In this document: positions 1 to 6,467 of the stretch, piece by piece
How positions within the stretch are numbered: the first letter of the stretch is position 1
Layout of the letters: each line of letters begins with the position of its first letter
Assembly: GCA_910578525.1 (NCBI GenBank)
Contig: CAJTRF010000043.1
Span: 1 to 6,467, forward strand
Origin: an uncultured Mycoplasmatales bacterium
Lineage (GTDB): Bacteria > Bacillota_I > Bacilli_A > Mycoplasmatales > Mycoplasmoidaceae
Direction of reading: 5' to 3'
DNA length: 6,467 nt
Notes under the pieces: generated by a model
Databases searched by the model: none
What the model was told of the DNA's origin: nothing
The model's input: only the letters and a program-made list of their open reading frames with translations
Made by a program: the position numbers and the translations under genes

Positions 1-3000
1 GAAGAAGAAGCAATAGAAAAAGAAAATGCAAGAATAATTCAAACAATAAACCAAAAATATAGAGAAGCACAAAGAAAATTCGATGATAAGGATGTTAAAA
101 ATGTGCTTGGTTTATTTACGAGCCAGGATTCAATAGATGCAAAAGAAAATGCATACAATCAATGGATAATTGATTGGGATAGTGCACAAAAAATAATCGA
201 TAAAAGAACGATAGAAATCAGGAAAACAATTGAAGAACGAATGAAAATTTCAGGTGAAAGATTTAATGATAATGAAGTGAATAATGAGATCTACTTGTCA
301 CATATTTATAACAATAAAAAGCAAAATGAAGTTTTAGATGATTTAACAAAACGATTAGAAAAAGAACAAAAAAATGTAGAAAATACAAGAAAAAAGATTG
401 AATTAGAGACTTTGAAAATTCAAATGAAAGATGCATATGGAAAAGAATTCAATGAAAATCTATGGAATACAATATTACTAGATCAAACAACTCCAAATAT
501 CAATGAAAAAATAAAACAAATGATAACTGACAAAAATCATCAGAAAGGAGAAGATGAGAAAAATTTAACAAATTTATTGACCGAATGTTTCAGTGATGCT
601 TTCAGTGATTATGCATCAGGGTATACAAAATTTACTCCAAATGCTATTGAATCGTTAATGATAGCTAATCCAGAATGTAACACTATATCAAAATTAGTTA
701 TTTATTTAAATCAACATCGAAAGAACTTCAAATGGACTGGGACAATTTTTAAGAAATGGAATAAATATCAAATTTGGGAAGAAGTTGCTGACAGTAGAAA
801 ATTCGCCGAAGTAGGTTGGAAATTTGATCAATTATGGATTTTAACTGAATCTTATGCTGATATTTTGAAACTTTTTAATTATTCTGTTGCAACATTAGAA
901 CAACTCAAACATCATCAAAGGAGAGAAGAAAAAGTTAGAGAATATGTAGAAAGTTGGGAAACAATCAAAAGACAAAAAAACCAAACATCATCATTCATGA
1001 GTGAAATAGAGAAATATAGTCAAGGTAAAACTAAAGAAGAAAGAGAAGATTTCGAAATGGAAATAATTGGTCATTGTGAATCAAAAGAGGAGATATCATC
1101 ATACATGAAAGCAAGAGGTTCTTATATTGCACTAGGAAAAAATATGGATAATTATGCAGATCGTTTGAAATTTGAAGACTATTATAGAAATTTTTCAAAA
1201 GAACCAGATATGGTTTTAAAAATAGAATCAATGGTAGGCAATGTTCCGATTGAAAATGTTCCTCAAATAACTGCTTTAGAAGGTCAATTAATGAATACTT
1301 ATCCAAAGAAATATTCACATAAAGTATTCAATTCAACAAAAGAGTCATGGTTTAAAAATAATGGAAAAGCTTATTTATTATATCTTCAATATGAACAAAA
1401 ATATCAAGAGTATCTTCGATTTTTTCAAAAGAGACAAAATTATGACACTTTTCTAGATTTCGCAATTCATAATGGTGGAGATTTTACAACTTTAGGTACA
1501 TATATAACAAAAGAAGTTAATGAATTATCAGATGCAGAAAAAAGAATTCAAACCTCAATATCAGTTTTAAATAAAATTAATGAACTCAATGAATTGTTAC
1601 CAAAAGAAAATCAATATTCAGTTCAAACAGTTGCAGTCGCATATAGAAATGAAACGATTCCAGAAATAGATTCAAAACTTCAAAATTTAATCAATGAACA
1701 AGAATCTTATCGAAATACAAATGAAAATTTAGATGAAGCAATCATTCGTTGGAGGGCTTTATTCCCTGAAGATTTAAAAAGTTCAACAGATTGGAGAACA
1801 GAATTCGGATCAAATGGAGCTGCAATCAATGCTATTAACAAATTAAGTCATATTTATGAATTTTGGTATAGAACTCATCCATATGAAGGAGTAAATTTAT
1901 GGAAATATATTCATGAAAACGCACAGGATTCAATCAATACAGCTCAAGAAAAATTGCAAAAATATTATGATGAAAACAAATATAAATATAACACATGGGA
2001 CGGAAACAATTTATTGAAAAAATATGTTCAACAATATTATCAAGGTTTTGGGAGATCAATTGCAGAAGCCTCAGGATTTTTATTTGGTAAATTTGATGGA
2101 AATTTAGAAGATTGTTTGAAATTCTTTGAAGGATATGAGAAAAATTTGAAAATCAATCAGAGTTTTTCAAAGAAAGGAAATAAAAAATTCAATGACATCG
2201 GACATTTCTTCAATGAATATATGAGTAAAAATACAAAAGAAAATAAATATGCATTTCTGAATCAATTCAAAACAGATTACAAAAATTATAAGAAAACAAG
2301 AGAATCATGGAGAACAAATAAAGATTATATCAAAAGTCAAGATATTCTTCCAAAATTAAAGCCAGAATTTATTTCAACGATTACTCAAGTCGATATGTCA
2401 TGGAATGAAGATGAAATGTATTCAAAATATTTAATTCCAATTGCTCAAATATATTACAAACAATTACATAAAGGTCAAGATTTTGATATATCCAATTATG
2501 CCAAAGATAAGGTTTGTTTCAATGCTATTGTTGAAAAATGTGACAAAAAACAAAAAGATTTAGATACTTGGGATAAGTCAAATATTGAAGCAACTTATAT
2601 TTCATATCAAAATTCTCAACAAATTGAATCAAAATTAACCTGGGAACAATTCAAAGATAAATATCAAACACCTGAAAAAGCTCAAATTGCAATTGACATT
2701 GATAAATATAGAAAATTAATAAAAGAAAAATTAGACATTACTGATGAAGATTTACCTGGTCAAACACGTTTTAAAGGTTATCATGAAACAGAAATTGGAA
2801 GTCAAAAAAGATTAGATTGGTTAAGAAGATATTATACAAATTTAACAGAAAAATTTAATGAATCATGGAAATCTGGAACAATGCTAACAATATATAATAA
2901 TTTCCGAGAAAAATATTCAGATGATCCAGATTATTCAACAATAGAAAAGACTGCATCAAAATATGGTTTTGATTATTTGACAGGAAAAACTGATCTGAAT

Positions 3001-5157
3001 TATCGTTATCATTTAGCACTTTACAAAGAAAAATTCAATGAAGAATATAAACCATCGATAGCACCAGAAAAAAATGAAGAAAAAGAAGTGATCATAGAAG
3101 ATATCAAAAAGAAAATTCAAAGTGTGGATCAATATAATAATCTGAATTTTCTCTTAGTCTTACAAAAATATAATTCGTCTGCAGAACATCAACTTGAGGT
3201 AGTAGATATTGTCAAAAATTTTGGAAAGGATTATTCAAATGCAATTATTTGGTTAGAATGTGAAAAATTAAAGAATGATATTATTGCCTTACAACCAGAC
3301 ACCGCAGAAAAAGTTCGTGCAATAACAAATTCAATTACTGGAAAACAAGAATTACAAAAATTATATAGAGATGCTACAAAAGATGCAGCTGCTTTTCAAT
3401 CAACTGAGTTTCATCAATTATTAAGTAAATATAACGAATATAGAAATGAACATAATTCCATTGATGACATTCAAAGAAAATTTTCAACAAAAGATTATAT
3501 TAAATGTGTAAATTTAATGAAATGTAACATTTTAGAAAAAATATTAGTTACGAAATATAAATACACAAAGGAAAATTTGAAAAATGTCAAAGAATCAGAT
3601 GCTGGATTAAGATTAGATCATTTACAGAAAATTGAAATGGATTTAAAGAAAAAAATTGAGGAATTTGAAGGTGATCCTGGGGTTGTAAAATTTTGGGATA
3701 TTTATCGACTTGCAGAAGATGCTGAATATCGAGATAAAATAAATCTATTGGTAGCTAAAAAATATGATCTCGATCTTGCTTTTAATGAAGTCTATTCAAA
3801 AGCTTGGAACGCATTATCTGCAGATGAAGGAATAATCAATGGAAATTCAATAAAAGAGAAAAATCAAAATTATTATATTTTAATCGATTCTTGGCTCAAG
3901 AAAAAAGATATCTTCGATAAAGATCCATTAATTCAAGAATATCTTAATATGCCACAAAATAAAGTTACTATTACTCAATTATTGTTAAGATACAAATCAA
4001 ATACAAATCCAGAAGAAGTCAGAATTGATGCGAGATGTTATGTCTTAAATGAAATGAATAAAAAAGTATATGAAAAATATTTAAAAGAAACAAATGAAAA
4101 AGACGATAAGTATTTGACCATAACTGATCAGAAAGAATTGGCAGAATATTTCAGAAATAAACAAGAAAAACATAATAAGGTTCAAATTCAATGGAAAAAA
4201 CTTGATCCTCTTCGATTAGAATGGAATAAAATTCATACCGGAGACGATAAAAAATTCTTAAAAGATTGGCAAGCTGTCTATAAGTATTGGAATGGACAAC
4301 TACAACAAGCAACAGTCGAATTGAAACTAGAAAAAGATAAACATAATTGGCAAAAAGAATTTCAAGAACCGTTTATTCCACCAGACAAGATGTCAGCAAG
4401 TGATGTTCTGAAAAAAATTCAAGATTATTGGAAAATCTATTCTCGTTTTTATCAGAATTATTCAAATTTCATTTCTAACTGGAAAGAATACACTTCGAGA
4501 TATCCAACAGAGAAATTAACAATGGATAAGATTATTGACACATACAAATCTGATGTCGTCACAGCAAATAATTTCTTAAAATATGGAATATTGAAAAGTA
4601 AATATAAGAGTGTTTACAAAAAAGATTATGCAATAAAAAATGATTATCCAACTCCAGAAGATATTGATGCATTAGAGACTGAAATCGCAACATATAGCAA
4701 ACGACAAGAGGAATCCAAAACAGATACAGAATTAATGGATGCTTTTCGAGAAATGGAAAGTAAATATGATGATAATCAGGAAACATTAAGAGAGTTGTTG
4801 GAAAAGAATAAATTTGATCCGAAGACAACAAAATTCAAATTAAAGATAAAGAATAAGATCAAAGACTTTGAGACTGATTACAAAATCATTTATACTTTAA
4901 ATCAAGTAGAAGAATTTGGGTCTACCCCAGAAAGTCGTTATAATTATCTTGACAAAGAATACAAAAGAATTCAAAATGAATATTCAAAATTAGAAGCAAT
5001 GCCCAAAATAAAAGAATATTTAGATTATTATAATGATGATCTTGGAGAAGGAAAAAGTTTGAAAGATTTGTTTTCTGAAGAAATGAATGGCCATAATGCA
5101 TACAAAACTTATTATCATATCTTGATTACAGTTCATAATAAATTGAATCCAAATTAA
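1..5157 (+). CDS. Giant repetitive all-helical protein of unknown function, 5'-partial, ending at an in-frame TAA
   Basis: The frame is already open at base 1 and gives 1718 residues before TAA at 5155-5157, so the N-terminus lies outside the window. A GTG at 103 could be called as a start, but the 34 codons before it are open and have the same Lys/Glu/Gln-rich character, so it is almost certainly an internal valine. The first in-frame ATG is at 241 and has no convincing ribosome-binding site before it. The product is rich in Lys, Glu, Asn, Tyr and Trp, with only about 10 Cys. I see no signal peptide, membrane span, P-loop or metalloprotease motif. A heptad coiled coil lies at residues 111-145, and a diverged helix-loop-helix unit recurs from about residue 142 to the end. 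I do not recognise the family. A structural role is inference only. The same frame continues past the stop, so this is probably not the natural C-terminus. Confidence 0.9.
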   Translation, partial: EEEAIEKENARIIQTINQKYREAQRKFDDKDVKNVLGLFTSQDSIDAKENAYNQWIIDWDSAQKIIDKRTIEIRKTIEERMKISGERFNDNEVNNEIYLSHIYNNKKQNEVLDDLTKRLEKEQKNVENTRKKIELETLKIQMKDAYGKEFNENLWNTILLDQTTPNINEKIKQMITDKNHQKGEDEKNLTNLLTECFSDAFSDYASGYTKFTPNAIESLMIANPECNTISKLVIYLNQHRKNFKWTGTIFKKWNKYQIWEEVADSRKFAEVGWKFDQLWILTESYADILKLFNYSVATLEQLKHHQRREEKVREYVESWETIKRQKNQTSSFMSEIEKYSQGKTKEEREDFEMEIIGHCESKEEISSYMKARGSYIALGKNMDNYADRLKFEDYYRNFSKEPDMVLKIESMVGNVPIENVPQITALEGQLMNTYPKKYSHKVFNSTKESWFKNNGKAYLLYLQYEQKYQEYLRFFQKRQNYDTFLDFAIHNGGDFTTLGTYITKEVNELSDAEKRIQTSISVLNKINELNELLPKENQYSVQTVAVAYRNETIPEIDSKLQNLINEQESYRNTNENLDEAIIRWRALFPEDLKSSTDWRTEFGSNGAAINAINKLSHIYEFWYRTHPYEGVNLWKYIHENAQDSINTAQEKLQKYYDENKYKYNTWDGNNLLKKYVQQYYQGFGRSIAEASGFLFGKFDGNLEDCLKFFEGYEKNLKINQSFSKKGNKKFNDIGHFFNEYMSKNTKENKYAFLNQFKTDYKNYKKTRESWRTNKDYIKSQDILPKLKPEFISTITQVDMSWNEDEMYSKYLIPIAQIYYKQLHKGQDFDISNYAKDKVCFNAIVEKCDKKQKDLDTWDKSNIEATYISYQNSQQIESKLTWEQFKDKYQTPEKAQIAIDIDKYRKLIKEKLDITDEDLPGQTRFKGYHETEIGSQKRLDWLRRYYTNLTEKFNESWKSGTMLTIYNNFREKYSDDPDYSTIEKTASKYGFDYLTGKTDLNYRYHLALYKEKFNEEYKPSIAPEKNEEKEVIIEDIKKKIQSVDQYNNLNFLLVLQKYNSSAEHQLEVVDIVKNFGKDYSNAIIWLECEKLKNDIIALQPDTAEKVRAITNSITGKQELQKLYRDATKDAAAFQSTEFHQLLSKYNEYRNEHNSIDDIQRKFSTKDYIKCVNLMKCNILEKILVTKYKYTKENLKNVKESDAGLRLDHLQKIEMDLKKKIEEFEGDPGVVKFWDIYRLAEDAEYRDKINLLVAKKYDLDLAFNEVYSKAWNALSADEGIINGNSIKEKNQNYYILIDSWLKKKDIFDKDPLIQEYLNMPQNKVTITQLLLRYKSNTNPEEVRIDARCYVLNEMNKKVYEKYLKETNEKDDKYLTITDQKELAEYFRNKQEKHNKVQIQWKKLDPLRLEWNKIHTGDDKKFLKDWQAVYKYWNGQLQQATVELKLEKDKHNWQKEFQEPFIPPDKMSASDVLKKIQDYWKIYSRFYQNYSNFISNWKEYTSRYPTEKLTMDKIIDTYKSDVVTANNFLKYGILKSKYKSVYKKDYAIKNDYPTPEDIDALETEIATYSKRQEESKTDTELMDAFREMESKYDDNQETLRELLEKNKFDPKTTKFKLKIKNKIKDFETDYKIIYTLNQVEEFGSTPESRYNYLDKEYKRIQNEYSKLEAMPKIKEYLDYYNDDLGEGKSLKDLFSEEMNGHNAYKTYYHILITVHNKLNPN
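331..435 (+). other. Region encoding a heptad coiled coil
   Basis: Residues 111-145 of the frame form a charged helix with Leu, Leu, Val, Ile and Ile at exact seven-residue spacing (codons at 334, 355, 376, 397 and 418) and another Leu at 343 in the partner position. There is no proline or glycine between 331 and 435. The rest is mostly Lys, Glu, Arg, Asn and Gln. This is the most regular coiled coil I can see in the window. The segment before it (1-330) is also charged and helical but less regular. It suggests self-association or a rod segment at the left end of the visible part. Confidence 0.6.
4192..4482 (+). other. Trp-rich helical segment of the giant protein
   Basis: Seven TGG codons lie within 97 codons (4192, 4222, 4267, 4288, 4348, 4429 and 4480), in an otherwise Lys/Asn/Gln/Tyr-rich stretch with many further aromatic residues. 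It contains W-x-x-hydrophobic and Y-x-x-W patterns such as YKYWNGQL and QDYWKIYSRF, and leads directly into the motif copy at 4513. Regularly placed Trp in charged helices often marks the buried core of helical-bundle repeats, which is the inferred role here. No named Trp-repeat domain is recognised. Confidence 0.5.
5155..5157 (+). other. Single in-frame TAA interrupting the giant reading frame
   Basis: The context is AAT-TAA-GCA. It is the only stop codon among 2155 codons of this frame, and no TAG or TGA occurs in frame. One base change would turn it into AAA (Lys), CAA (Gln), GAA (Glu), TTA (Leu) or TAT/TAC (Tyr), all common codons here. A reassigned TAA would be expected many times in a frame this long, so a different genetic code is unlikely. 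The following G is not a known strong readthrough context. A nonsense mutation or a base-call error is the simplest reading. Confidence 0.9.
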
Positions 5158-6467
5158 GCAAAAGATACAACAAAAGAACCAGAAAGTTATAAACGAGCTT
5201 GTGATGATTTGAAACTTGAAATTGAAAACATTCGTGAAGCAATCAAGAAATTTGGAGGAAATGCAGTATGGAAGAAATTAACAAATTCAGAGAAAGATGA
5301 ATTAGTTGCTGAATACAAAAATACATCTTATGGTCATGTTCGAATGGCTATGAAGACAGAGATTGAAGAGTATAATAAAAAGAACGATCATGAATTCAAG
5401 TTTGATGATATTAGGAAAAAATTTGAAAAGAAAGGAAAAGAACTATCATTACTTAATAATTATATTAAAGCTGCTTTGAAATATAATTATGATGAAAATT
5501 TGGAAAAAATGATTAGTGACTTTAATGCAGAAATTAACGACACAACAAAAGAAGTAGATTTGAATCAACAAAAAGATGAATATTCAAATGCTTATGAAAT
5601 TGTGAAATATTGTAAATTAACTCCATTACAGAAAAGATATGAAAGTGCTTTTGGAAGAAAAATATCTTTGGATCAAATGATGTATTATCCATATCAAATT
5701 CGTGACAAAGTTCAATGGAAAATACAAAATGAAAAAGATTTACAATTTGATATCGATACTGCTTATCATGCAAATCTTGCAAGAATATCTCATAAAGAAT
5801 CTCAAGAATTTCAAGGAATTGCTAAAAATGAACAAGTTTCATTTGAAAAATTCTTAGATAAATTACGATATGATGAAGAATCTAAAACTTACTCAAAAGT
5901 GACAGAAGATGAATTGATAAGTTTATATAAAACAGCAATAAAGAATTATGAACAAGAAAAAATTGCTACCGAAAAGAAAATCAACGAAAATATAGACGCA
6001 ATAAATAAAAATTTGGAAGAAGGTTCAAAAGTGACAAAAGAAGAATTGAAAGGATTAACTTATTCAGCAAAAGATTTGGATTATGTGAATGCAATTTTAG
6101 ACTTCAAACCGTTATATGAAAATCATTTTGGAAAAACAAAAATTAATGTGAAGGATATTGTTAATAAATTTGCACCAGATACGAAAAATATTGATTGGAT
6201 GTATGTTTTAGAAAGTATTGCATTTATTCCATTATTAGATGACCATAATACACTTCAAAAGAAATTAGGAACGATGAAAACGGAAGATGTGGCATATGTT
6301 CATAAAACTTATATTGAACCAGAAATAGCAAAAAGACCAGAGAAAAAAGTGAAAGTAGATGATATTCGAAATGCATATGTAAAATATAAAGAACAAGTTA
6401 AAAAGGAAAAGAAAGAATATTTCAAGAATCTATTAGAAGAATATCATAAACATATCGATGATAGTTC
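5158..6467 (+). CDS. In-frame continuation of the giant protein after the TAA, partial at both ends
   Basis: Directly after the TAA the same frame stays open for 436 codons plus two bases, to the window edge. If about 8% of random codons are stops at this AT content, a chance run this long is vanishingly unlikely, so this is real coding sequence. Codon choice (TCA, CCA, ACA, AAA, GAA), composition (Lys/Glu/Asn/Tyr-rich, only two Cys) and the recurring helix-loop-helix units match the upstream part. The best copies start at 5371, 5638 and 6115. There is no spacer, no ribosome-binding site and no start codon at the junction. The first in-frame ATG is at 5344, 62 codons in, and nothing before it looks like an initiation signal. 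It is most simply the C-terminal part of the same gene separated by a nonsense codon. A separate gene starting at 5344 is a weaker alternative. The true stop lies beyond the window. Confidence 0.85.
5893..6048 (+). repeat. Near-identical 24-base pair, 132 bases apart
   Basis: The 24 bases at 5893-5916 and 6025-6048 match at 22 positions by direct comparison. They encode SKVTEDEL and SKVTKEEL. They are in frame and 44 codons apart, both at the start of a helix of the recurring unit. The flanking residues are much less alike, so this is either a short conserved core of the repeat or the trace of a local duplication. Confidence 0.6.

Larger units (their letters stand above)
424..6378 (+). repeat. 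Diverged tandem helix-loop-helix protein repeats
   Basis: A unit of roughly 14-20 residues recurs: Y-x-x-x-[FY]-[GK]-[KR]-x-hydrophobic-[STND]-x-x-x-hydrophobic-x-x-x-[YF]. The clearest copies of its first half start at 424 (MKDAYGKEFNENLW), 2707 (YRKLIKEKLDIT), 3022 (YKEKFNEEYK), 3532 (LEKILVTKYKYT), 4603 (YKSVYKKDYAIK), 5371 (YNKKNDHEFKFDDI), 5638 (YESAFGRKISLDQM) and 6115 (YENHFGKTKINVKDI). Copies of the second half include 877 (NYSVATLEQLK), 1612 (QYSVQTVAVAY), 2632 (KLTWEQFKDKY), 3451 (HNSIDDIQRKF), 3961 (KVTITQLLLRY), 4513 (KLTMDKIIDTY), 5833 (QVSFEKFLDKL) and 6346 (KVKVDDIRNAY). Spacing is irregular, so either many copies have decayed beyond recognition by eye or the units sit in larger modules. 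Copies lie on both sides of the TAA. The alignment is by eye. Confidence 0.5.

Noticed and set aside
103..105. GTG as the translation start of the giant gene
   Set aside because: The frame is open for 34 codons before it with the same composition, no ribosome-binding site precedes it, and the ATG overlapping it at 101 is out of frame. It is an internal valine in a gene that starts upstream of the window.
1031..1318. Minus-strand open frame
   Set aside because: It lies fully inside the giant gene and has the Leu/Phe/His-rich composition expected from the complement of Lys/Glu/Asn codons. The same applies to the minus-strand frames at 4559-4831 and 5534-5782.
5041..5058. LGEGKS resembling a P-loop nucleotide-binding motif
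   Set aside because: The Walker A pattern needs Gly four residues before the Gly-Lys pair. That position is Asp here, and no beta strand precedes it or Walker B follows.
5131..5164. A short intron (GT at 5131 to AG at 5157-5158 or 5163-5164) that would remove the TAA
   Set aside because: The possible introns are 28 and 34 bases long, neither a multiple of three, so removal would break the open frame on the far side. No branch-point-like motif is visible.
445..5397. Five GAATTC palindromes (445, 1544, 1801, 4967, 5392)
   Set aside because: The count is only modestly above what AT-rich sequence would give by chance, and they follow from Glu/Asn/Lys next to Phe or Ile codons (GAA-TTC and AGA-ATT-C). 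There is no regular spacing.
1..6467. A variant genetic code in which TAA is sense (ciliate-type Gln, or Tyr or Glu)
   Set aside because: Only one TAA and no TAG or TGA occur in frame among 2155 codons, while CAA, TAT and GAA are abundant. A reassigned codon should appear many times.
5344..6467. A separate downstream gene starting at the ATG at 5344
   Set aside because: The 62 codons between the TAA and this ATG are open in the same frame and coding-like, and no initiation signal precedes the ATG. Continuation of the upstream gene is simpler.

Overview
The whole window is protein-coding on the + strand in one reading frame (codons starting at 1, 4, 7 and so on). The frame is open from the first base, runs 1718 sense codons to a single TAA at 5155-5157, then continues in the same frame for another 436 codons to the right edge without a further stop. 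Neither a true start nor a true end is inside the window. I read this as the interior of one giant gene of at least 6.4 kb, broken by one nonsense codon (mutation, sequencing error or, less likely, readthrough). There is no intergenic region, RNA gene, promoter, terminator, mobile element or CRISPR array.

The DNA is very AT-rich (below about 30% GC by eye). The protein is rich in Lys, Glu, Asn, Tyr, Gln and Ile, unusually rich in Trp for such a composition, and very poor in Cys (about 12 in 2154 residues). It has no visible signal peptide, membrane segment or catalytic motif. A regular heptad coiled coil lies near the left edge. The rest looks like a long all-helical protein built from strongly diverged copies of a helix-loop-helix unit (roughly Y-x-x-x-F-G-K-x-hydrophobic-[ST]-x-x-x-hydrophobic). 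Copies occur on both sides of the TAA.

The organism cannot be fixed from this sequence. A-ending codons dominate (TCA, CCA, ACA, GCA, GGA, AGA/CGA, AAA, GAA) and there is no intron over 6 kb. This fits an AT-rich, intron-poor protist (trichomonad-like, for example), a large DNA virus of protists, or a low-GC large phage with giant virion proteins. I recognise no family and assign no function. A structural or scaffold role is a guess from composition and repeat architecture only.
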